Shown: one piece after another, positions 55,992 to 63,775 of the stretch
Layout of the letters: each line of letters begins with the position of its first letter
Position numbering within the stretch: position 1 is the first letter of the stretch
NCBI RefSeq assembly: GCF_019396385.1
Contig: NZ_JAHKRN010000016.1
Span: forward strand, 1-64,000
Direction: 5' to 3'
Origin: Nonomuraea harbinensis
GTDB taxonomy: Bacteria; Actinomycetota; Actinomycetes; Streptosporangiales; Streptosporangiaceae
Length of the DNA stretch: 64,000 bases
Made by a program: the position numbers and the translations under genes
Notes under the pieces: model-generated
What the model saw: the letters and a program-made list of their open reading frames with translations, nothing else
What the model was told of the DNA's origin: nothing
Databases searched by the model: none

Positions 55992-57202
55992 CCGGCGATG
56001 TCCGTCCGGTAGTGGGCGCCGCGCATGCGGATCCGCTCGACCAGCTCGTAGGCGTTGCGGCGGGCGGTCTCCTGGTCGGGGCCCGTGCCGACGACGTTGA
56101 GCACCCGGCCGCCCGCCGAGACCAGCTCGCCGTCCTTCAGCGCCGTGCCGGCGTGGATCACGTACGCGTCGTCCGTCGGCTCCAGCCCGGTGATCGCGTC
56201 GCCCTTGACCGGGGCGGCCGGATAGCCCTCGGCCGCGAGCACCACGGTCACCGCCGCGCCCGGCCTGAACACCGGGTCGAGCCCCAGTTCGCCGGTCGCG
56301 CACGCCATCAGCAGCCCGCCCAGCGGCGTCTCCAGCCGGTCGAGCAGGACCTGCGTCTCCGGGTCGCCGAACCGGGCGTTGAACTCCACCACCTTCGGGC
56401 CCTTGGCGGTCAGCGCCAGCCCCACGTAGAGCACCCCCTGGTAGGGCAGCCCGCGCCGGCCCAGCTCCGCGATCGTCGGGTGCACGACCTCGCGCATCAC
56501 CTGCTCGGTCAGCCCTTCGGGAAGCCACGGCAGCGGCGTGTAGGCGCCCATGCCGCCCGTGTTGGGGCCCGCGTCGCCGTCGTAGGCGCGCTTGAAGTCC
56601 TGGGCCGGCTGGAACGGCACCGCCGTGCTCCCGTCGCAGAGCGCGAAGAGCGACACCTCGGGCCCGTCGAGGAACTCCTCGATCACCACCCGCCCGCACG
56701 CCCGCCCGTGGCGCAGCGCCTCCTCCAGGTCGCCGGTGACCACGACGCCCTTGCCGGCGGCCAGGCCGTCGTCCTTGACCACGTACGGGGCGCCGAACTC
56801 GGCGCACGCCGCCGCGGCCTCGTCGGGGCTGTCGCACACCCGCGCCTCGGCCGTCGGCACCCCGGCGGCCAGCATGACCTCCTTGGCGAAGGCCTTGGAG
56901 CCCTCGATCATCGCCGCCTGCCTGGACGGGCCGAAGCAGGCGATGCCGGCCTCCCGCACGGCGTCGGCGACCCCGGCGACCAGCGGCGCCTCCGGGCCCA
57001 CGACCACCAGATCCACGCCCAGCCGCTTCGCCAGCCCGGCGACCGCCTCCGGGTCGACGGGATCGACGGCGTGCAGCTCGGCGACCTGCCCGATGCCCGG
57101 GTTGCCGGGCGCGCAGTGCACCTCGGTGACCTGCGGATCCAGCCTGAGCGAACGGCAGAGGGCGTGCTCCCGCCCTCCGGAACCAATAACGAGTACGCGC
57201 AC
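55988..57202 (-). CDS. purD: Phosphoribosylamine-glycine ligase
   Basis: A 404-residue ATP-grasp ligase from GTG 57202. It opens with RVLVIGSGGREHALCRSLRL, then APGNPGIGQVAELHAVDP, VVGPEAPLVAGVADAVREAG, YVVKDDGLAAGKGVVVTG, GDAGPNTGGMGAYTPLPWLP and VEFNARFGDPETQVLL. It makes GAR from PRA and glycine in the second step of purine synthesis. The upstream gap (57203-57420) holds two hairpins that may belong to its leader. Confidence 0.95.
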   Translation of the reverse strand: MRVLVIGSGGREHALCRSLRLDPQVTEVHCAPGNPGIGQVAELHAVDPVDPEAVAGLAKRLGVDLVVVGPEAPLVAGVADAVREAGIACFGPSRQAAMIEGSKAFAKEVMLAAGVPTAEARVCDSPDEAAAACAEFGAPYVVKDDGLAAGKGVVVTGDLEEALRHGRACGRVVIEEFLDGPEVSLFALCDGSTAVPFQPAQDFKRAYDGDAGPNTGGMGAYTPLPWLPEGLTEQVMREVVHPTIAELGRRGLPYQGVLYVGLALTAKGPKVVEFNARFGDPETQVLLDRLETPLGGLLMACATGELGLDPVFRPGAAVTVVLAAEGYPAAPVKGDAITGLEPTDDAYVIHAGTALKDGELVSAGGRVLNVVGTGPDQETARRNAYELVERIRMRGAHYRTDIAG

Positions 57203-57420
57203 CCGCCCATTCTCGCAGCCCCGGCGCCCCGCGCCCCCCTCAGCCCCTCGGGGGCTGGATTGGAAGGCTGCGGCGGGGGCAGAAGCAAGCTGCCGGGACA
57301 TGCCAGAAGGGTCCCGGCTTCTTCGGCAGCTTCTACCGGATCCGGCGGCCGTCAGGCTAGTACAGTCAGGTGCGTTCCCCGCCCCGTGGTAAATTAGGGC
57401 GGCTTTATGGCTTCTCGTGT
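57203..57420. other. Hairpin-rich part of the purD-corA divergent gap
   Basis: No gene. A 7-base stem with TCG loop (CAGCCCC/GGGGCTG) lies at 57241-57257. A larger structure at 57287-57332 stacks AAGCTGCC/GGCAGCTT (8 pairs) on GGGAC/GTCCC (5 pairs) with a one-sided bulge. They are near the purD side and may form its RNA leader or act as DNA sites. Around 57385-57410 the sequence is AT-richer (TAAATTAGG, TTTATGG), a likely promoter for the corA side. Confidence 0.5.
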
Positions 57421-57508
57421 GATTGGAGGTGGTCCGGGATGAATCCTGGTGATCCCAGCAGTACGTGCTCGTTCACGTACATCTCGAATACCCCCGACCA
57501 CTCCAATC
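57421..57508 (+). ncRNA. Candidate three-way-junction leader RNA before corA
   Basis: Outer helix: 57421-57434 (GATTGGAGGTGGTC) pairs with 57496-57508 (GACCACTCCAATC), 13 pairs with one bulged G. Inside are a second helix GGGAT (57436-57440) with ATCCC (57452-57456) and a third, GTACGTG (57461-57467) with CACGTAC (57474-57480). The result is a closed three-way junction of 88 bases, 96 bases upstream of corA. The outer helix hides the ribosome-binding site of a 26-codon ORF. It could be a Mg2+- or ligand-responsive leader. No known riboswitch class was recognised. Confidence 0.45.
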
Positions 57509-57519
57509 CGGCAGCCTGA
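57439..57519 (+). CDS. Possible leader peptide upstream of corA
   Basis: A 26-codon ORF, ATG 57439 to TGA 57519, with GGAGG eight to nine bases upstream. The peptide contains CSFTYISNTPDHSNPAA. Its ribosome site and most of its codons lie in the three-way-junction structure, so its translation would open the helices. This is the layout of leader peptides that couple translation to RNA folding, but the coding evidence alone is weak. Confidence 0.35.
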   Translation: MNPGDPSSTCSFTYISNTPDHSNPAA

Positions 57520-57604
57520 TCGTGCCTCCACGCATTCCCGCTTTTAAGAGGTGATGTCGCATCACGCGCGTGGAGCGTGCCAGGTCGGGCGGAAAGGGAC
57601 TGCC

Positions 57605-58708
57605 ATGCGCTCGTCCACGCTTTTCCGTCGCATCAACCGTCACCCCGTTCAGCGGCACCAGCCGCGTCAGCGCCTCCAGACCGTGACCGAGGCGTGCGTG
57701 CCACCTGTCGACTCCATCGTGGAGTACGCCGCGTACATCGAGGGCGAGAAGACCCGGGCCGCGGGCATCGTCGAGTCATTGGAGCTGGTCCGCCGGCACA
57801 ACAGGATCACCGAGGGCGCCAAGGCGTTCGTCTGGGTGGGCCTGCACGAGCCGGCGGCGCCGGAGGTCGAGTGGCTGGCCGAGGTCTTCGGGCTGCACCC
57901 GCTCGCCGTCGAGGACGCCGTCAAGGCGCACCAGCGCCCCAAGGTCGAGCGCTACGGCGACTCGATGTTCATGGTGCTGAAGACGATCGCGTACCTCGAC
58001 GGCGCCGAGCCCGCCGGTGAGATCATCGCCACCGGCGAGATCATGATCTTCCTGGGCCCCGACTTCGTGGTCACCGTGCGCCACGGCGAGCACTGCCCGC
58101 TGACGGAGGTGCGCGAGCGCATCGAGGACGGTCCCGACCTGCTGGCCCGCGGCCCCGCCGGGGTGCTGCACGCGATCGCCGACCACGTCGTCGACCGCTA
58201 CCTCCAGGTCGCCGACCTCATGCAGCTGGAGCTGGAGGACGTCGAGGCCACGGTGTTCGCCGACGTCAGCTCCCGCGACATCAACCGGATCTACCAGCTC
58301 AAGCGCGAGATGCTCGACCTGAAGCGGGCGGTCACCCCGCTGCAGGCGCCGCTGGCCGCGCTGCCGCAGCGCCGGGTGATCCCCTCCGACATGCGCGAAT
58401 ACTTCCGCGACGTCGGCGACCACCTGGCGCGGGTGTGCGAGCAGGTGGAGTCGTCCAACGAGCTGTGCAGCTCGATCCTGCAGGCCGCGCTGGCCCGCTC
58501 GAACGCGCTGGCCAACGAGGACATGCGCAAGATCTCGTCCTGGGTGGCCATCCTTGCGGTGCCGACGATGATCGCCGGGATCTACGGCATGAACTTCGAC
58601 TTCATGCCCGAGACCCGCCAGGTGTGGGGCTATCCCGCGGTGCTGGCCGTGATGGTCACGGTGTGCGTGCTGCTGCACCGCGGCTTCCGCCGCAACGGCT
58701 GGCTCTAG
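57605..58708 (+). CDS. corA: CorA family magnesium/divalent-cation transporter
   Basis: A 367-residue CorA. The cytosolic domain begins about residue 30 (VDSIVEYAAYIEGEKTRAAG; LHPLAVEDAVKAHQRPKVER; IATGEIMIFLGPDFVVTVRH). The long stalk helix and two C-terminal membrane helices surround the signature YGMNFDFMPE (GMN 328-330). Forms a pentameric Mg2+ (or Co2+/Zn2+) channel in the plasma membrane. AAAGGGA precedes ATG 57605. Its 5' region has the candidate structured leader, so it may be regulated by RNA. Confidence 0.93.
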   Translation: MRSSTLFRRINRHPVQRHQPRQRLQTVTEACVPPVDSIVEYAAYIEGEKTRAAGIVESLELVRRHNRITEGAKAFVWVGLHEPAAPEVEWLAEVFGLHPLAVEDAVKAHQRPKVERYGDSMFMVLKTIAYLDGAEPAGEIIATGEIMIFLGPDFVVTVRHGEHCPLTEVRERIEDGPDLLARGPAGVLHAIADHVVDRYLQVADLMQLELEDVEATVFADVSSRDINRIYQLKREMLDLKRAVTPLQAPLAALPQRRVIPSDMREYFRDVGDHLARVCEQVESSNELCSSILQAALARSNALANEDMRKISSWVAILAVPTMIAGIYGMNFDFMPETRQVWGYPAVLAVMVTVCVLLHRGFRRNGWL

Positions 58709-59614
58709 TCAGACGCCGACCGGCTTGAGCGGCCCGACCGGCTCGGGCAGCTCAAGCCCGCGCTCCCGCCACAGCTCGCGCATCCGGTCGGGATAGTCGG
58801 TGACGATCCCGGAGACGCCGAGGTCGAGCATGCGGGCGCCGAGCGCGGTGTCGTTGACGGTCCAGACGGCGACGTCCAGCCCCGCCGCGGCGGCCTGGGC
58901 CATGAGCCGCTCGTCGACCATCACGTGCTCGGGCGAGAGCGTGGTGGCGCCGGCGGCGCGGGCGGCGGCGGGGACGTCGTCACCGAGCGGGCCGTTCCAG
59001 CCGAGGGTGTCGAGCTCGACCAGCGCGAAGCGCCGGACGTCGGGCGCCAGCTCGGCCACCCGGGAGATGATCCGCCAGTCGAAGCTCAGGATCGCGGCGT
59101 TGTGCAGCCTGCCGTGCCGGTCGAGCTCGTCGAGCACCAGCTCGGCGAACTCCTCGGGGGCGGCCGACAGCGCGGGCCGCGTCGGGTCGGACTTCAGCTC
59201 GATGTGCAGCCGTACGCCCGCCGCCTGGTAGGCGTTGACCAGCCCGAGCACGGCCCCGAGCGTGGGCATGCGGGTCTCGGGCATCGCCACCTGGGTCAGC
59301 GCGAACGGGTCCTGCGGATGACGCGGGAAGCGCACCCCCACGTCGAGCGTGCGGAGCTGCGCGAGGGTGAGCGAGTTGATCGGTTTCCCGACGTACGGGA
59401 AAGCCGGGTCGTCCGGCGTGACCGGTCGCGTGTCGGCGCTCGTGACGGCGGAGACCGTCAGGTCGTGCGTGAGCACGAGCCGGCGATCGGCGGTGAGCGC
59501 GACGTCGAGCTCCAGAGCGTGCACCCCGAGCTCCATCGTCCGGCTCATTCCGGGCAGCGTGTTCTCGGGCCAGAGGCCCCTCGCCCCCCGATGACCATGT
59601 ATCTCAACGCGCAC
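58709..59614 (-). CDS. Glycerophosphodiester phosphodiesterase
   Basis: A 301-residue GDPD TIM barrel from GTG 59614: EIHGHRGARGLWPENTLPG (first catalytic His and Arg, Glu), GVHALELDVALTADRRLVLT with HDLTV (second His), RLHIELKSD, and GLDVAVWTVNDTALGARML plus GVSGIVTDYPDRM at the end. It cleaves glycerophosphodiesters to glycerol-3-phosphate and alcohol. No signal peptide, so cytosolic. Its stop codon directly abuts the corA stop on the other strand. Confidence 0.93.
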   Translation of the reverse strand: MRVEIHGHRGARGLWPENTLPGMSRTMELGVHALELDVALTADRRLVLTHDLTVSAVTSADTRPVTPDDPAFPYVGKPINSLTLAQLRTLDVGVRFPRHPQDPFALTQVAMPETRMPTLGAVLGLVNAYQAAGVRLHIELKSDPTRPALSAAPEEFAELVLDELDRHGRLHNAAILSFDWRIISRVAELAPDVRRFALVELDTLGWNGPLGDDVPAAARAAGATTLSPEHVMVDERLMAQAAAAGLDVAVWTVNDTALGARMLDLGVSGIVTDYPDRMRELWRERGLELPEPVGPLKPVGV

Positions 59615-59669
59615 ACCGGGACCCTATCTGGCGCGGGCCGTGTTCAGGCAGTGCCACGCCCGACCGGAG

Positions 59670-60038
59670 CTACGGCCGGCCGAATTCCCAGGTGTGGACG
59701 GCCTGGTCCTCGTCATCGGCCGGTCTGTCGTCCTCGCCGGTGGCCGTCCACAGCCCCTGGCAGCCCCGCTCGCGGGCCAGCCGGGCGAGCGCGGTGACCA
59801 GTGACCGGCCGATACCGCGGCCGCGGAAGCGGTCGTCCACGGAGAGCTCGTACAGGAACATCTCGGTGCCCTTGCCGGGGTGCGGCATCTCCACCCCGGT
59901 CACCATCCCGGCGGGGAACCCGTCCACGTAGGCGACGAGGAGATGGCAGTCCTCGTCCGCGAACCTCTGGGGAGCCGCGTCGAAGAGGTGACCGGCCTCC
60001 TCGACGGCCTCGGACCGGGTGACGCGACGGATGTCCAT
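59670..60038 (-). CDS. GNAT family N-acetyltransferase
   Basis: A 122-residue GNAT protein: LLVAYVDGFPAGMVTGVEMP, FLYELSVDDRFRGRGIGRSL (acetyl-CoA P-loop RGRGIG) and VTALARLARERGCQGLWTAT. The arrangement is like the aminoglycoside-3-acetyltransferase-I branch but the C-terminal strand pair is short, so substrate is unknown. GGAGG lies before ATG 60038. It is divergent from a second GNAT gene; the gap is AT-rich. Confidence 0.82.
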   Translation of the reverse strand: MDIRRVTRSEAVEEAGHLFDAAPQRFADEDCHLLVAYVDGFPAGMVTGVEMPHPGKGTEMFLYELSVDDRFRGRGIGRSLVTALARLARERGCQGLWTATGEDDRPADDEDQAVHTWEFGRP

Positions 60039-60123
60039 GGGAGGAGGTTAAGCAGGCGTTACCCCACTGTGCACCCAGTTTTTTGGCAAAAAATACAACA
60101 ATATTGCAATAAGCTGAGCAACT

Positions 60124-60771
60124 ATGACCAAGGCTCTCGAATCCACCCGGCTCGACACCGTACGGGCCTGGGTGGACGGGTGGACGGTCTCGCGCGGCAC
60201 CCCGCCGCCCGTGACCGAGCCCTGGGGGCTGCGGGTGGACACCGGCCTGCCCGGCCACGTCGCCCGCCACGTCGTCCCCGACCCGACGCCCGCCCTCATC
60301 CAGCGGCTGACGTCCGCGATCACGGTGCCGGGCACCTGGCTGAAACTCTGCGCCCCGGCCGAGCTGATCGCCCCCTGGCTGCCCCCGGGCTGGGCCATCG
60401 ACCCGCCCGAGTATCTGATGACCGGCACGCTCGCCCGCGAGCACGCGGCGGCGCCGCCCGGCTACACGCTGGCCGTGACCACCCGGGCCGGCGTCACCGT
60501 CGCCCGCCTGCTGACCGACGCGGGCGAGATAGCGGCCCGCGGCCAGTTCGCCACGGCCGGCTGGGCCGCCGTGGTGGACCGGGTCGAGACCGCCGAGAAC
60601 CACCGCCGCCGCGGCCTGGGCGTCGTCGTCATGAAGACGCTCGCCGCCACCGCCGTCTCCCGGGGCGCCACCACAGGTGTCCTGGTGGCCACCCCGGAGG
60701 GCAGGAAGCTCTACGAGAGCCTCGGCTGGCGGCTCCGCTCGCCCATGACGGCGGCGGTCTTCACCGGCTGA
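60124..60771 (+). CDS. GNAT family N-acetyltransferase
   Basis: A 215-residue protein. The C-terminal half is a GNAT domain (GQFATAGWAAVVDRVETAEN, the P-loop HRRRGLGVVVMKTLAATA, and GVLVATPEGRKLYESLGWRL). The N-terminal half (GWTVSRGTPPPVTEPWGLRV; PGHVARHVVPDPTPALIQRL) is another, degenerate GNAT-like or substrate-binding part. The 85-base gap upstream is strikingly AT-rich (TTTTTTGG, CAATATTG), a likely strong promoter. Substrate unknown. Confidence 0.82.
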   Translation: MTKALESTRLDTVRAWVDGWTVSRGTPPPVTEPWGLRVDTGLPGHVARHVVPDPTPALIQRLTSAITVPGTWLKLCAPAELIAPWLPPGWAIDPPEYLMTGTLAREHAAAPPGYTLAVTTRAGVTVARLLTDAGEIAARGQFATAGWAAVVDRVETAENHRRRGLGVVVMKTLAATAVSRGATTGVLVATPEGRKLYESLGWRLRSPMTAAVFTG

Positions 60772-60782
60772 CCGCTGGTCAG
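60768..60782. terminator. Minimal hairpin spanning two convergent stop codons
   Basis: CTGACC-GCT-GGTCAG, a perfect 6-base stem. It contains the TGA of the acetyltransferase (60769-60771) and the TGA of purA on the other strand. The symmetric placement suggests a compact two-way terminator, though it is short. Confidence 0.4.
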
Positions 60783-62062
60783 ACCAGGGAACGGATCACC
60801 AGGGTCTGGTCGCGGCCCGGGCCCACGCCGATCGCGGAGATGGGCGCGCCGCTCATCTCCTCCAGCGCGCGCACGTACGCCTGGGCGTTCGGCGGCAGGT
60901 CCTCGAACGTCTTGGCGCCGGTGATGTCCTCCTGCCAGCCCGGCAGCTCCTCGTAGATCGGCTTGGCGTGGTGGAACTCCGTCTGCGTCATCGGGATCTC
61001 GTCGTGCCGCGTCCCGTCGACGTCGTACGCCACGCACACCGGGATCCGCTCCAGGCCGGAGAGCACGTCCAGCTTGGTGAGGAAGAAGTCGGTGACGCCG
61101 TTGATCCGGGTGGCGTAGCGGGCGATCACCGCGTCGAACCAGCCGCAGCGCCGGTTCCTGCCGGTCGTGACGCCGTACTCGCCGCCCGTCCGGCGCAGCC
61201 ACTCGCCCATCTCGTCCTCCAGCTCCGTCGGGAACGGACCGGAGCCGACACGGGTCGTGTAGGCCTTGAGGATGCCGATCACCTTCGTGAGCCGGTTGGG
61301 CGGGATGCCCGCGCCTGCGCAGGCGCCGCCCGAGGTGGGCGAGGAGGAGGTGACGAACGGGTAGGTGCCGTGGTCGATGTCGAGGAGCGTGCCCTGACCG
61401 CCCTCCAGCAGCACGAACTTGTCCTCGTCCAGCGCCTTGCTCAGCACCAGCGAGGTGTCGGCGATGTGCGGCTTGAGCCGCTCGGCGTAGCCGAGATACT
61501 CCTCGACGACCGCCTCGGCCTCGATGCCGCGCCGGTTGTAGACCTTGGTGAGCACCTGGTTCTTCTCGCCCAGCGCCACCTCGATCTTCTTGGCCAGGAT
61601 GCCGGGGTCGAGCAGGTCCTGCACCCGCACCCCGACCCGGTAGATCTTGTCGCCGTAGGCCGGGCCGATGCCGCGGCCGGTCGTACCGATCTTGGCCTTG
61701 CCCAGGTAACGCTCGGTCACCTTGTCGAGCGCCTTGTGGTGAGGCATGATCAGGTGCGCGTTGGCCGAGATGAGCAGCCGCTCGGCGGAGATGCCCCGCT
61801 TGGCCAGGCCGTCGATCTCGCCCAGCAGCACCCCTGGGTCGATCACGACACCGTTGCCGATCACCGGCACCACGTGTGGCGACAGAATGCCCGTGGGCAG
61901 CAGGTGCAGCGCGTATTTCTGGTCGCCGATGACCACGGTGTGGCCCGCGTTGTTGCCACCCTGATAACGGACGACGTAGTCGACGTCGCCACCGAGCAGG
62001 TCGGTGGCCTTGCCCTTGCCCTCATCGCCCCATTGGGCACCCACGAGAACGGCAGCCGGCAT
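60779..62062 (-). CDS. purA: Adenylosuccinate synthetase
   Basis: A 427-residue enzyme from ATG 62062 (GGGAGA upstream). It has the P-loop-like VLVGAQWGDEGKGKATDLLG, VRYQGGNNAGHTVV, GTTGRGIGPAYGDKIYRVGV, LEGGQGTLLDIDHGTYPFVT, and TTGRNRRCGWFDAVIARYA. It joins IMP and aspartate with GTP, the first step to AMP. The gene is monocistronic, with the DUF3151 gene upstream. Confidence 0.96.
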   Translation of the reverse strand: MPAAVLVGAQWGDEGKGKATDLLGGDVDYVVRYQGGNNAGHTVVIGDQKYALHLLPTGILSPHVVPVIGNGVVIDPGVLLGEIDGLAKRGISAERLLISANAHLIMPHHKALDKVTERYLGKAKIGTTGRGIGPAYGDKIYRVGVRVQDLLDPGILAKKIEVALGEKNQVLTKVYNRRGIEAEAVVEEYLGYAERLKPHIADTSLVLSKALDEDKFVLLEGGQGTLLDIDHGTYPFVTSSSPTSGGACAGAGIPPNRLTKVIGILKAYTTRVGSGPFPTELEDEMGEWLRRTGGEYGVTTGRNRRCGWFDAVIARYATRINGVTDFFLTKLDVLSGLERIPVCVAYDVDGTRHDEIPMTQTEFHHAKPIYEELPGWQEDITGAKTFEDLPPNAQAYVRALEEMSGAPISAIGVGPGRDQTLVIRSLV

Positions 62063-62160
62063 GGTGAAGTCTCCCGAACACAAAACGAAACCCCTGGCGC
62101 AAGCGCGACAGGGGCTCTTGCGTGGAGAGACTACCCGAGTGGGGCTTATCGTCCCAAGAG

Positions 62161-62571
62161 CTACCCCTTGGTCAGCGCGTCATAGCCGCTCTCGCTGCTG
62201 TCCTTGAGGAACTGCAGGCACCGTTCGGCCTCGTCCTTCTCGCCGATCGCCTGGGCGGCCCGGCTCAGCGCGTACAGGCAGCGCAGGAAGCCGCGGTTGG
62301 GCTCGTGCTCCCACGGGATCGGCCCATGCCCCTTCCACCCGCTGCGGCGCAGATGATCGAGCCCGCGGTGGTAGCCGGTGCGGGCGAAGGCGTAGGAGGT
62401 GACGGCGTGGCCCTGGGCGAAGTACTCCTCCGCGAGCGCCGCCCAGGCCGCCGGGTAGGCGGGGAAACGGGCGGCCACGTCGGAGGCCTTGACGCCGGAA
62501 TCGAGGGCCTCCCTGGCCTCGGGCGTGTCCGGCAACTGCGTCGGGGGCGGCCCGGCGAGAAGGTTATCCAT
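62161..62571 (-). CDS. DUF3151 protein
   Basis: A 136-residue actinobacteria-specific protein: DNLLAGPPPTQLPDTPEARE, PAAWAALAEEYFAQGHAVTS, YAFARTGYHRGLDHLRRSGW and KGHGPIPWEHEPNRGFLRCL. TATGAC sits seven bases before ATG 62571, a pattern of leaderless messages; ATG 62583 is the alternative. Function unknown. It sits between fba and purA. Confidence 0.9.
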   Translation of the reverse strand: MDNLLAGPPPTQLPDTPEAREALDSGVKASDVAARFPAYPAAWAALAEEYFAQGHAVTSYAFARTGYHRGLDHLRRSGWKGHGPIPWEHEPNRGFLRCLYALSRAAQAIGEKDEAERCLQFLKDSSESGYDALTKG

Positions 62572-62605
62572 AGGACAAGTCATACCCGCCGGGCCGTCTT
62601 CGTGG

Positions 62606-63628
62606 CTAGGAGAGCTTCGTCCCACTGCTCTTGAGGTGCTCGCACGCCTCGGTGACGCGGGCGGCCATGCCCGTCTCGGCCGACTTGCCCCACGAACGCG
62701 GGTCGTACGTCTTCTTCTGGCCGACGTCGCCGTCGACCTTCAGCACGCCGTCGTAGTTGCGGAACATGTGGTCGGCCACCGGCCGGGTGAAGGCGTACTG
62801 GGTGTCGGTGTCGACGTTCATCTTGACGACCCCGTACGAGATCGCCTCGTGGATCTCCTCCAGCGCCGAGCCGGAGCCGCCGTGGAAGACCAGGTCGAAC
62901 GGCTTCTCCTTGCCGAACTTGCCGCCCACCGCCTCCTGGATCTCCTTCAGCACGCTCGGCCGCAGCTTGACGTGGCCCGGCTTGTAGACCCCGTGGACGT
63001 TGCCGAACGTGGCGGCGAGCATGTAGCGGCCCTGCTCGCCCAGGCCGACGGCCTCCGCTGTGGCCAGCGCGTCACCGGTCGTGGTGTAGAGCTTCTCGTT
63101 CATCTCGCCGACGACGCCGTCCTCCTCGCCGCCGACGACGCCGATCTCCATCTCCATGATGATCCGGGCGCGGGCGCACTTGTCGAGGAGTTCCTTGGCG
63201 ATCTCCAGGTTCTCCTCCAGCGGCACGGCCGAGCCGTCCCACATGTGGGACTGGAACAGCGGGTCGAGGCCCTTCGACACCCGCTCCAGCGAGATGTCGA
63301 CGAGCGGGCGCATGAAACCGTCGAGCTTGTTCTTGGGGCAGTGGTCGGTGTGCAGCGCCACCGTGACGGGATACTTCGCGGCCACCACCCGGGCGTACTC
63401 GGCGAGCGCCGTCGCGCCGGTCACCATGTCCTTGACCGTCGGACCGGACAGGTATTCGGCGCCACCCGTGGACACCTGGATGATGCCGTCGCTCTCCGCT
63501 TCGGCGAAGCCGCGAAGAGCGGCGTTCAGCGTCTGGGAAGAGGTCACGTTGATCGCCGGATAGGCGAACCCGCCTGCCTTCGCTCGATCGAGCATCTCCG
63601 CATAGACCTCAGGAGTCGCGATGGGCAT
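62606..63628 (-). CDS. fba: Fructose-bisphosphate aldolase, class II
   Basis: A 340-residue zinc aldolase: FAYPAINVTSSQTLNAALRG, VALHTDHCPKNKLDGFMRPL (zinc His and catalytic Asp in HTDHC), IIMEMEIGVVGGEEDGVVGE, TFGNVHGVYKPGHVKLRP and LVFHGGSGSALEEIHEAISY (the second zinc and phosphate sites). It splits fructose-1,6-bisphosphate in glycolysis. It stands upstream of the DUF3151 gene on the same strand with a 34-base gap. Confidence 0.96.
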   Translation of the reverse strand: MPIATPEVYAEMLDRAKAGGFAYPAINVTSSQTLNAALRGFAEAESDGIIQVSTGGAEYLSGPTVKDMVTGATALAEYARVVAAKYPVTVALHTDHCPKNKLDGFMRPLVDISLERVSKGLDPLFQSHMWDGSAVPLEENLEIAKELLDKCARARIIMEMEIGVVGGEEDGVVGEMNEKLYTTTGDALATAEAVGLGEQGRYMLAATFGNVHGVYKPGHVKLRPSVLKEIQEAVGGKFGKEKPFDLVFHGGSGSALEEIHEAISYGVVKMNVDTDTQYAFTRPVADHMFRNYDGVLKVDGDVGQKKTYDPRSWGKSAETGMAARVTEACEHLKSSGTKLS

Positions 63629-63775
63629 GAGTCATCTCCCTAGAAGTAACGGCTTCGCGCTGTTTAGTATCCCGGTCTCGTACCCAAGGTGGTAGGGGCG
63701 ACCCTCGGTGGGGCCGGCCGTCCACATCCGACAACACATCGGGAAAGCCGTCTTACCATTGGATAGTCTCGGCGC

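Noticed and set aside
57421..57508. tRNA-like ends (GATTGGA...TCCAATC)
   Set aside because: The 7-base acceptor-like pairing is real, but there is no T arm of 5+7+5 next to the 3' strand, no D arm and no GTTCGAATCC-type T loop. The pairing continues as a longer helix.
59670..60038. Aminoglycoside resistance acetyltransferase
   Set aside because: The similarity is limited to the general GNAT layout; the protein is short and has no resistance context.
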